Source: Microcaldota archaeon (GTDB lineage: Archaea > Micrarchaeota > Micrarchaeia > Micrarchaeales > CABMGC01). From it: a stretch of DNA of 7,178 nucleotides. The stretch covers positions 1-7,178 of the forward strand of contig DAHWQN010000029.1 in NCBI GenBank assembly GCA_027340645.1, in the 5' to 3' direction. How positions within the stretch are numbered: the first letter of the stretch is position 1; every line of letters begins with the position of its first letter. Below, piece after piece: positions 1 through 4,442 of the stretch. Below the pieces are notes generated by a model. It searched no databases, was not told the origin of the DNA, and was given only the letters and a program-made list of their open reading frames with translations. A program made the position numbers and the translations under genes.

Positions 1-36
1 AAAACTCTCCACGTCTTTAGATGACGTCGGAGTTTT
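1..36. repeat. Imperfect hairpin
   Basis: AAAACTC at 1-7 pairs with GAGTTTT at 30-36, and ACGTC at 11-15 pairs with GACGT at 23-27, with a small internal loop between and TTTAGAT as the apical loop. The apex shares CTTTAGATGAC with the arm of the larger hairpin at 109-119, so the two structures are probably related copies. Confidence 0.6.
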
Positions 37-84
37 ATAAGGTTCCTTTAATGGTAAGAAGTCCAGACGACAAGAATTTAGTGT

Positions 85-162
85 AAAAACTTTGACGACG
101 AAGCCGTTCTTTAGATGACTTTGCAGTTTCATCTAAAGTTTTTGTCTTCACCTAAAGTTTTT
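85..162. repeat. Nested stem-loop, possible structured RNA or cruciform
   Basis: An inner perfect 10-base inverted repeat is formed by CTTTAGATGA (109-118) and TCATCTAAAG (129-138) around a 10-base loop. An outer perfect 9-base inverted repeat is formed by AAAAACTTT (85-93) and AAAGTTTTT (154-162). GAAG at 100-103 can also pair with CTTC at 146-149 between the two stems. The result is one coherent folded unit of about 78 bases. It could be a small RNA, a terminator or a protein-binding DNA structure. The sequence alone does not decide which, and no known RNA family is recognised. Confidence 0.5.
128..162. repeat. Two 16-base direct repeats with 19-base period
   Basis: TTCATCTAAAGTTTTT (128-143) and TTCACCTAAAGTTTTT (147-162) differ at one base and are separated by three bases. 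They overlap the 3' arms of the nested stem-loop, so the duplication gives the 5' arm at 85-93 two alternative pairing partners (135-143 or 154-162). Confidence 0.7.
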
Positions 163-164
163 AT

Positions 165-279
165 GGGGTTCAATTGTAATACGAATTTGAACCCGTTGCC
201 TATTTATAATCGGGGTTGCTTAATAATCTTTGAATAATAGGGGTTCAATTACATACAATTGAACTAAATCGGGGTTGCT
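165..279. repeat. Two tandem units: GGGGTTCAATT hairpin followed by a 13-mer
   Basis: Each unit starts with GGGGTTCAATT (165-175 and 240-250). The hairpin arm follows: TTGAACCC at 187-194 pairs with 166-173, and AATTGAAC at 257-264 pairs perfectly with 243-250. Each unit then carries the exact 13-mer AATCGGGGTTGCT (208-220 and 267-279). The spacing between the first motif and the 13-mer is 43 bases in one unit and 27 in the other. Such arrays next to an attachment site would suit arm-type binding sites for an integrase or iteron-like sites. That role is inferred. Confidence 0.65.
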
Positions 280-297
280 ATGAAAAATGAGAATTCA

Positions 298-315
298 AGT
301 CGACAAAAGTCGACT
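298..315. repeat. Perfect 7-base inverted repeat spanning the tRNA fragment edge
   Basis: AGTCGAC (298-304) and GTCGACT (309-315) are perfect reverse complements around an AAAA spacer. The right arm is also the 5' strand of the tRNA anticodon stem plus the first two loop bases. The left arm lies in the presumed element sequence. AAGTCGAC also occurs as a direct repeat at 297-304 and 307-314. Confidence 0.7.
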
Positions 316-355
316 GATAATCGAGAGGTCGTGAGTTCAAATCTCATCGGGCCCA
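309..355 (+). tRNA. tRNA-Ile(GAT) 3' fragment, tRNA-type attachment site
   Basis: Bases 309-313 and 321-325 form the anticodon stem with four of five pairs. The loop at 314-320 is CTGATAA, with anticodon GAT at 316-318. The variable loop AGGTC is at 326-330. The T stem GTGAG/CTCAT encloses the loop TTCAAAT at 336-342. The 3' acceptor strand CGGGCCC (348-354) is followed by discriminator A355. No CCA is encoded. The 5' half, which should begin GGGCCCG and carry the D arm, is absent from the upstream 308 bases, so this is not a functional tRNA by itself. A 3' half starting near the anticodon loop is what integration by an archaeal tyrosine recombinase leaves at the far end of an element. A trans-spliced split-tRNA half is a less likely alternative. 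Confidence 0.85.
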
Positions 356-368
356 CATTGTATAGGGG

Positions 369-380
369 GTTATATATAAC
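369..380. promoter_or_regulatory. 12-base palindrome with TATA character
   Basis: GTTATATATAAC is a perfect palindrome 14 bases beyond the tRNA fragment. It could act as a TATA box in either direction or as a small protein-binding site. No gene start lies at the right distance on the plus strand, so a promoter role is unproven. Bases 381-441 show nothing further that I recognise. Confidence 0.25.
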
Positions 381-441
381 TCGATAAAATGCCCTTCCAC
401 TTTTCTATATTCAACGCATTGCCGCAACTGCAACCAAACCA

Positions 442-729
442 TCAAGCATCATCCTTACATCTGACTATAGATGTGATGAACATTCGGATATTCGGTTTCC
501 TGAGGGCTGCAAATGTAGAGAAAAGAACTGCATGAATAAGACAGGTTACAATCCCAAAAAGCTTCAGGTATTTTGGAATAAGAGGATAAATGCTGCCTTG
601 CGTTTGATTCCATATGTAGAGCAGCAGATAAAGAACGCTTCTTAAAAAATACCCAAAGCTAGAATATCTTTTTGAGAAATCGTAGCTTCTTTGATAATCG
701 GCTTCGGTATCTTTAATGCACACGAGCAC
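442..729 (-). CDS. Hypothetical small protein with two possible membrane segments
   Basis: This 95-codon reading frame starts with GTG and is not recognised as any family. Two hydrophobic stretches, roughly residues 28-41 and 56-77, could be membrane helices. The N-terminal 25 residues are polar and rich in Tyr, Ser and acidic residues. The start is chosen because it lines up with the ATG of the similar sequence upstream of the antitoxin (see the repeats at 727-773 and 1404-1453). The bases GCGGTAAG before it are only a weak ribosome-binding match. It follows the toxin gene on the same strand after an 86-base gap that contains a T8 run on the transcribed strand, so it is probably not co-transcribed with the toxin. 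It may be a real small membrane protein of an accessory region, or a chance ORF. Confidence 0.4.
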   Translation of the reverse strand: MLVCIKDTEADYQRSYDFSKRYSSFGYFLRSVLYLLLYIWNQTQGSIYPLIPKYLKLFGIVTCLIHAVLFSTFAALRKPNIRMFITSIVRCKDDA

Positions 730-773
730 TGCACTTACCGCAAAAAAAACACGCTTTTACGGCAACAGGACTT
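727..773 (-). repeat. Direct repeat copy 1, downstream of the toxin gene
   Basis: Read on the minus strand, this copy contains TGCCGTAAAAGCGT followed by eight T, then GCGGTAAGTGCA and a GTG. It aligns with copy 2 at 1404-1453 over about 48 bases at roughly 70 percent identity by eye. The two copies flank the toxin-antitoxin operon in the same orientation. Confidence 0.6.
742..749 (-). terminator. T8 tract, likely terminator of the toxin-antitoxin operon
   Basis: Eight consecutive T residues on the minus strand begin 67 bases after the toxin stop codon. Archaeal RNA polymerase commonly terminates at such T-rich tracts without needing a strong hairpin. Only a weak hairpin (CTCG/CGAG, 789-792 and 802-805) lies upstream. 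Confidence 0.45.
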
Positions 774-815
774 TCATATGCTTCGATGCTCGGCCTAGGA
801 GCGAGAAGGCGCTGC

Positions 816-1073
816 TCATTGCCTTTTGTATATGTTCTTCCTGTGGCCCAGTGACCTTACGAACAGGATGTGCCTTCGCTCGTCTATATTTGCGATGATC
901 CTATAATCACCAACCCTAAGCTTGTATTCAGGCCTTCCACTCAATCCTTCGAAGAAGTTGAAGGGGTCCTGGAGCGTACTTTCCAACTTCCTTATTATCC
1001 TGCGTGCCGTCTCCTTGTCTATGCCATCCAACTGTGACACTGATTCCTCCGAGTATTTTAGGACGTAATCCAC
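816..1073 (-). CDS. relE: RelE/ParE-family toxin (mRNA interferase type)
   Basis: This 85-residue protein has the size and layout of archaeal RelE toxins, which cut mRNA in the ribosomal A site and are held inactive by the partner antitoxin. Residues 1-40 form the N-terminal strand and two helices, with K/R-rich ETARRIIRKLES in the second helix. Residues 44-60 (LSGRPEYKLRVGDYRII) are the family's most typical stretch. R53 and R58 lie in the basic strand, and R78 and Y82 near the C terminus probably correspond to the catalytic Arg and Tyr of E. coli RelE. The gene starts with GTG one base after the antitoxin stop codon, which indicates translational coupling in one operon. The residues expected for activity appear intact. 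A ParE-type (gyrase) activity cannot be excluded from sequence alone. Confidence 0.88.
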   Translation of the reverse strand: MDYVLKYSEESVSQLDGIDKETARRIIRKLESTLQDPFNFFEGLSGRPEYKLRVGDYRIIANIDERRHILFVRSLGHRKNIYKRQ

Positions 1074-1074
1074 T

Positions 1075-1323
1075 TTATACGCCCAGCCTCTTTCTTACCT
1101 CAACTGATGAGTAGGACCTGCCACTCTTCATGTCAGTGAGACTGCGAAGAAGCGATGCCCTGAACTCATCAGTGTACTCGCCTTCATTATCGCCGCTAGG
1201 TACAAGGTTTACAAGCGCATCGATTATTTCATCGTAGGTTGCACGCCTGTAGAACTTAAGGCCGTTGAGCTTTTCCCTTGTCTCTTTGCTTATCTGTATA
1301 GTAGTCATATCCATATAATCCAT
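1075..1323 (-). CDS. Ribbon-helix-helix antitoxin with RelB-like C-terminal tail
   Basis: This 82-residue protein is encoded directly upstream of the toxin, the usual antitoxin-first order. Residues 7-12 (TTIQIS) form a short beta strand, residues 13-24 and 29-42 two helices. This gives a ribbon-helix-helix dimerisation and DNA-binding unit like those of archaeal VapB/DUF7557-type proteins. After a Gly/Asp/Glu-rich linker (43-50), residues 52-82 resemble the toxin-wrapping tail of RelB-type antitoxins, ending in a VEVRKRLG motif. It should neutralise the RelE-like toxin and repress its own promoter. Three in-frame ATGs compete for the start. The first (1323) fits a leaderless transcript from the TATA box at 1344-1351. 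The third (1308) begins at the conserved domain and overlaps the stop of an upstream short ORF. Confidence 0.85.
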   Translation of the reverse strand: MDYMDMTTIQISKETREKLNGLKFYRRATYDEIIDALVNLVPSGDNEGEYTDEFRASLLRSLTDMKSGRSYSSVEVRKRLGV

Positions 1324-1406
1324 ATATAATTAATGTATAATAGATATATAAGCTTATCTGCGTAGAACATAGATGCCATTATATAATTCCTTATACGCCC
1401 AATCAT
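1305..1406 (-). CDS. Possible 33-codon leader ORF upstream of the antitoxin
   Basis: An ATG at 1406 is preceded five bases earlier by GGAGGTGA, the best ribosome-binding site in the window. The frame runs 33 codons through the AT-rich antitoxin promoter and gives a hydrophobic Ile/Tyr/Trp-rich peptide. It stops with TGA at 1307-1305, overlapping the third possible antitoxin ATG as ATGA. It could be a leader that couples translation to the antitoxin, or the remnant of a gene whose start was duplicated with the flanking repeat. A chance ORF through a promoter is equally possible. Confidence 0.25.
   Translation of the reverse strand: MIGRIRNYIMASMFYADKLIYLLYINYIWIIWI
1344..1351 (-). promoter_or_regulatory. 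TATA box of the toxin-antitoxin operon
   Basis: On the minus strand TTATATAT is centred about 25 bases upstream of the antitoxin ATG at 1323. This is the distance expected if transcription starts at or next to that codon (leaderless). Further AT-rich, partly palindromic sequence (TTATACATTAATTATATATG) between the box and the start could hold the antitoxin's operator. Confidence 0.6.
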
Positions 1407-1453
1407 CGTACTCACCTCCAAAAAAGAAGACGCATTTACGGCAGCAGTGCTCC
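1404..1453 (-). repeat. Direct repeat copy 2, upstream of the antitoxin
   Basis: On the minus strand this copy reads CTGCTGCCGTAAATGCGT, then TCTTCTTTTTTGG, then AGGTGAGTACGATG. It aligns with copy 1 (727-773), including the T-rich run, the purine-rich stretch and the start-like triplet. A weaker third relative (core 1593-1608, minus strand) lies inside the 63-codon ORF. The repeat may be a shared terminator, a shared translation-initiation leader, or a recombination footprint. Confidence 0.6.
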
Positions 1454-1469
1454 GGGCCCACTTCAGGGA

Positions 1470-1661
1470 TCACGACGACAAGAGGACAGAGGTGCTAGCA
1501 AATGTGCAATTTATGTTCTGTACTAAACCATTATTAGCGGTGATCACCACCAATGATTCCGAATACTTTATTTGCATCTGAAAAAGAAAAGAACGCGTAT
1601 TTGCAGCATCAGATCTTTGAATCTGCATATATCTGAAGGGCGAGTATACTTTTACAGTCAT
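1470..1661 (-). CDS. Weak 63-codon hypothetical ORF
   Basis: No family is recognised. The frame opens with ATG 26 bases downstream of the centre of a good TATA-like sequence, which is the strongest argument for it. The protein has no clear domain. A mildly hydrophobic stretch (about residues 35-46, SLVVITANNGLV) precedes a Ser/Thr-rich end. Part of its coding sequence resembles the repeats flanking the toxin-antitoxin pair, which suggests decayed or rearranged DNA. Bases 1662-1724 between it and the 401-residue gene hold only its promoter. Confidence 0.3.
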   Translation of the reverse strand: MTVKVYSPFRYMQIQRSDAANTRSFLFQMQIKYSESLVVITANNGLVQNINCTFASTSVLLSS

Positions 1662-1680
1662 GATAGACTAAACCGCGCTA

Positions 1681-1693
1681 TTTAATATTTTAA
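1681..1693 (-). promoter_or_regulatory. TATA-like element for a minus-strand transcript
   Basis: TTAAAATATTAAA on the minus strand is centred 26 bases upstream of the ATG at 1661, fitting a leaderless archaeal promoter. The sequence between box and start (AGCGCGGTTTAGTC) is GC-richer than its surroundings. Confidence 0.4.
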
Positions 1694-1724
1694 GCGGGTC
1701 AGATTTTAAAGTTCTGGCAATATG

Positions 1725-2930
1725 TTATCTCTTGAGTTCTTTTACGTCTTCCTGCACTGAACTCTCGGATTTGACTATTTGCGATACCCGCTTGTGCGTG
1801 ATACCGAAAATTTTACCTATCTTCTTTTTTGACTCCCCTTTCAAGTGCAGTCTTCTAATCTCGGAATTCCTTTGCTCAATGTCTGTATAATAATTGATTT
1901 TGGAGTCTCCTTTCACAGCATTGTTACTGGAAGACGCATTCGGCTTTCGTATTTTACCGAGCCCAAGCATCTCCCTTATCGCAGGCGCTTTATTTCCTAG
2001 ACGATATTGTGTTGCAACAAAAGACCCAAGAATCTTACCAAGCTCCTTTGAATACGGATCTCTCCCATTATTCTCCCTGAATTTTGCGAGTATGTGTCGC
2101 GCTTTTTCAACGCCGTCAGGAGTTGACCAGCTGCTCTTTGGTGGCAACCCCAAAATATATTCTCTTACTATGTGTACAGGGTTTCCACTGCGCCATTGCG
2201 TTGAGAAGAACGGTTTAAACATGCGGTTCTGCTCGCTTATCTTTGGATCCCTGCGGTGCACTTTTCTGAATTCTGCGATTTTTGCACGCATCTCTTTTAT
2301 GCCTTCTTGCCTTAACCAATGTCCGTGCAACTTTCTTTCACTTGTTGATTTGTATGGTCGCCACTTCATATTTTCCAAAAGGTCGTCTTTTTTGTTTGCA
2401 GTTCGCAGTGCAGCGCGCAGCCTGTCTGACAGCACATCAATCATTCTGTCTTTAATGGCATCTGGCTTTACTCCTTCTACATATGCAATCCTCCCGGCAA
2501 TGGATTTAGAGTACAGCTCCACATAACTCCTGCCAACGCCCATTGAAATTATGAGAGGGGTGCCCTTACTTCTTTTGCGAGCTTTAAGAACAGACTTTCT
2601 GATGTATAATATATCCTCTGGCTTGGAGCCGCTCGGCAATGTCTCCGTCTTTTGTGTAAAATTACCATGTTCATCACGCAGATAAAATCCTGGCTCTTTT
2701 GGCACGCCTATCTGGCCTACAAAAATCTTAGTGTTTTTATTAAGCCTATCAAGAAGCTGTTTATCCGAAGAATACGCATTAAAGGATGCTATCTGCCTGT
2801 TAATGGTTCTGAGAAAAGTACTTATGTAATCAAAGTTTACTATCGCATCGCTTACCTGCACGCTAGGCCGCGATACTTGTTCATTTATTTTGACAGCTTT
2901 TCTATCAGTGCTTGCTGTAGTCTTGAGCAT
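1725..2930 (-). CDS. Uncharacterised 401-residue DNA-binding-like protein with tandem repeats and C-terminal HTH
   Basis: I do not recognise this protein as a whole. Residues 1-205 form an N-terminal region of unknown fold, basic around 111-123 (RKSVLKARKRSKG). Two copies of a ~54-residue unit follow at about 209-262 and 273-326. Both share an initial helix ending FR, then R/GRDP, a K/SxE helix, a TQ(W/Y)R(S/L)GN motif, and a final IREx(I/M)LGL. This pattern recalls the homing-endonuclease-associated repeat (Pfam HNH_repeat), which reads 'GR-P ... GL' around small DNA-binding helices. After a low-complexity linker (330-350), residues 354-388 form a helix-turn-helix of sigma-70 region 4 or resolvase type (SKKKIGKIFGITHKRVSQIV). 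No nuclease motif is visible. The most economical reading is a DNA-binding regulator or accessory-element protein. It has its own promoter and no operon partner. Confidence 0.8.
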   Translation of the reverse strand: MLKTTASTDRKAVKINEQVSRPSVQVSDAIVNFDYISTFLRTINRQIASFNAYSSDKQLLDRLNKNTKIFVGQIGVPKEPGFYLRDEHGNFTQKTETLPSGSKPEDILYIRKSVLKARKRSKGTPLIISMGVGRSYVELYSKSIAGRIAYVEGVKPDAIKDRMIDVLSDRLRAALRTANKKDDLLENMKWRPYKSTSERKLHGHWLRQEGIKEMRAKIAEFRKVHRRDPKISEQNRMFKPFFSTQWRSGNPVHIVREYILGLPPKSSWSTPDGVEKARHILAKFRENNGRDPYSKELGKILGSFVATQYRLGNKAPAIREMLGLGKIRKPNASSSNNAVKGDSKINYYTDIEQRNSEIRRLHLKGESKKKIGKIFGITHKRVSQIVKSESSVQEDVKELKR

Positions 2931-2951
2931 ATCCTATATTTATGGTATTTG

Positions 2952-2965
2952 AGATATTTATATCT
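2952..2965 (-). promoter_or_regulatory. Palindromic TATA box of the 401-residue gene
   Basis: AGATATAAATATCT on the minus strand contains a 6-base inverted repeat (AGATAT/ATATCT) around the TATA core. It is centred about 28 bases upstream of the ATG at 2930, consistent with a leaderless or near-leaderless transcript. The sequence upstream, CCTGAAA, is in the BRE position. Confidence 0.6.
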
Positions 2966-2971
2966 TTCAGG

Positions 2972-3005
2972 GTGAAATCCCCCACCAGTAAACTGTGTGA
3001 AATCC
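2972..3005. promoter_or_regulatory. Two exact 9-base direct repeats upstream of the promoter, candidate operator
   Basis: GTGAAATCC occurs at 2972-2980 and 2997-3005, a 25-base period. On the minus strand these read GGATTTCAC and sit directly upstream of the BRE/TATA of the 401-residue gene. The spacing and position suit a dimeric activator or repressor. The rest of the 184-base gap (2931-3114) holds T-rich runs on the minus strand that may end the upstream gene's transcript. Confidence 0.4.
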
Positions 3006-3114
3006 TGCGAATTCAGCAAGTTTAAGGAAGAATAGGTAGTATAAGCGCATATATTGTTTGGTGGAAAAACTGCGCAAATAAAACATTTGAGGCCTATGGC
3101 TTTCGCAGTAGCCG

Positions 3115-4365
3115 TCACTTGGTGTCGTTTGTTATGATGCCAATTATACGGGTGACATTGATCACTCCGGAGCTGCTAAAAAGGATAGCTTTGCTGCCGT
3201 AGTAACCTATTATGCCAGTAAGTGTTGAGTTGCTCAGGTAGGAGTAAGTCAAGCCATTGCTGCTTGCATTTATAGTGGTAAAATACTTCTGCGGCAGAGC
3301 GTTGTTGGATGCTGCGATAGAAACCAATACATTTGCATACGCATACTTTGCTGAAGTGTTAGAAGGCAACTGTGTGATAACCTCAGTTGCAAACTTCCTC
3401 TGCGAACTGCTGTTTGTTGCACTGCCGTAATACGTTATAATCCAAAATGCAGATGCATTGATGAACATGGCTGACTCTAAGTCTTTTGGAGATGAGAACT
3501 GACTGATCAGAGTGTTAGATTTAGTGTATTCAGAGGAATAGTTGCCTGCGCCTAACAGCGAGGACAACTGATTTTTGCTAATGCATATATACCCTAGACC
3601 GCAGGTAGGTGCGGTTACATTGTAGTTGCTTGAGGCGGACTGCGCATTATTTCCTGACAATGCCTGTCCGGTAATCTTAAATGTGCTTATCATATTCTGC
3701 GACTGTGAAGAGAATTCCTGGTATTGGCCCTTCTCTGCTATGTAGGTAATAATGTACAGGTTGCCTTTCGCCACTGTGAATGCGTTGGTATATTCTAGGT
3801 AGCCATAGTTCGGCAATACGTTTGCGGTATATGTGAGCTCCTTCCCAGGATACCCAGCCATGGTTATATTGTTTACAGATATTAATGTGCCATTTACATT
3901 GTGGACTTCTGTTTCTGTGAGATTAGCATAGCCTGACAGCGTGATAGGGTACGATGATAGATTCTGGAATACAACGTTTATATTCGGCCTGAAGTTGGTG
4001 GATCCGTTGATTGGGGATATGAAATCTGCAACGCTTCCTGACTGGTTAGCATGGACAATCTGCCAGCCCGTAGGATAATCCATGCTGACCCCGTAAGTTG
4101 CATTTGAGTATAGTGTATATCCTATAGGATTCGCGGTAGAGTTGCCTGCGCTTGTTATGTTTATTTTTGTTGCCAATGTATTTGCACTTAATGCATTGCT
4201 TGCTGTATGTCCAGAATGCAGAATGTAAAGGCCAACTGCGGCGATTATAACAATTGCTGCAGCTAGGGCAATGTAAGAATTTCTGCTAAGGCCTCCTTTC
4301 TGCTTTGGATGGCTTGCGTGATGGACGTTATCATGCTTATTGCTTGCTACGTGCTGTTCTTCCAT
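3115..4365 (-). CDS. Membrane-anchored extracellular protein with PsbP-like domain
   Basis: Residues 1-26 are a His- and Lys-rich cytoplasmic tail. Residues about 29-49 (NSYIALAAAIVIIAAVGLYIL) form a single membrane anchor, and the remaining ~365 residues should face outside. Residues 83-233 resemble the PsbP/MOG1-like fold common in prokaryotic surface proteins: YTLYSNATYGVSMDYPTGWQI at the front, and GNLYIITYIAEKGQY...MISTFKI at the end. Residues 250-416 form a second, unrecognised domain that opens with two cysteines, C255 and C261, the only cysteines in the protein and a possible disulfide. Many NxS/T sequons (for example 75, 88, 107, 120, 148) suggest heavy N-glycosylation, as on archaeal surface proteins. 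No photosynthetic role is implied. The partner or ligand is unknown. It has its own promoter, so it is not strictly in the upstream operon. Confidence 0.85.
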   Translation of the reverse strand: MEEQHVASNKHDNVHHASHPKQKGGLSRNSYIALAAAIVIIAAVGLYILHSGHTASNALSANTLATKINITSAGNSTANPIGYTLYSNATYGVSMDYPTGWQIVHANQSGSVADFISPINGSTNFRPNINVVFQNLSSYPITLSGYANLTETEVHNVNGTLISVNNITMAGYPGKELTYTANVLPNYGYLEYTNAFTVAKGNLYIITYIAEKGQYQEFSSQSQNMISTFKITGQALSGNNAQSASSNYNVTAPTCGLGYICISKNQLSSLLGAGNYSSEYTKSNTLISQFSSPKDLESAMFINASAFWIITYYGSATNSSSQRKFATEVITQLPSNTSAKYAYANVLVSIAASNNALPQKYFTTINASSNGLTYSYLSNSTLTGIIGYYGSKAILFSSSGVINVTRIIGIITNDTK

Positions 4366-4393
4366 TAAATCACATATTCATTGATGCTTAAGT

Positions 4394-4401
4394 CTATATA
4401 G
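4394..4401 (-). promoter_or_regulatory. TATA box of the PsbP-like protein gene
   Basis: On the minus strand AAAAAGCTATATAG combines a purine-rich BRE with a TATA core centred about 32 bases before the ATG at 4365. This predicts a 5' leader of only a few bases. It lies in the 77-base gap after the threonylcarbamoyl-AMP synthase gene and indicates a separate transcript. Confidence 0.55.
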
Positions 4402-4442
4402 CTTTTTAATTTTGTAATGCTCGATTCGCCACTGTCAACGCG

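Larger units (their letters stand above)
1..308. mobile_element. Gene-free, repeat-rich terminus of a putative integrated element
   Basis: No coding region of useful length is visible on either strand. The stretch is AT-rich and holds a hairpin at 1-36, a nested inverted repeat at 85-162, two tandem hairpin-plus-13-mer units at 165-279, and an inverted repeat that runs into a tRNA fragment at 298-315. A tRNA 3' fragment left by integration has the element on its 5' side, so these bases are inferred to be the end of an element whose body lies left of the window. No integrase gene is visible here, so the element type is unknown. Confidence 0.45.

Noticed and set aside
128..162. Possible CRISPR array from the 16-base repeats
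   Set aside because: Only two copies with a three-base spacer occur, and they take part in an inverted repeat, so there is no repeat-spacer pattern.
309..450. Permuted tRNA gene or trans-spliced split tRNA half
   Set aside because: A permuted gene needs the GGGCCCG-starting 5' half shortly downstream, and it is absent. A split half normally breaks at the splice site, whereas the whole anticodon loop is present here. The split-half idea stays a remote alternative.
1453..1461. Second CGGGCCCAC, identical to the tRNA 3' end at 348-356
   Set aside because: Only nine bases match. The sequence before it has no T-arm, and its reverse complement does not continue as a tRNA 5' half. A chance match of this length is not very unlikely in 7 kb.
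1894..2526. 210-codon plus-strand frame
   Set aside because: It lies entirely antisense to the 401-residue gene, whose protein shows real repeats and an HTH. This frame is a shadow without domain features.
2968..3015. Resemblance to an FMN riboswitch on the plus strand (CAGGGTGAAATCCCCCACC ... GTGAAATCC)
   Set aside because: Two short boxes look like RFN conserved arms, but they are too close together, the middle helices and closing stem are missing, and no riboflavin gene lies downstream in that orientation. A direct-repeat operator explains them better.
2885..3118. 77-codon minus-strand frame starting GTGA at the stop of the PsbP-like protein gene
   Set aside because: It runs through the promoter and repeats of the 401-residue gene and overlaps its start. 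The product shows no recognisable feature, so the 4-base overlap is likely chance.
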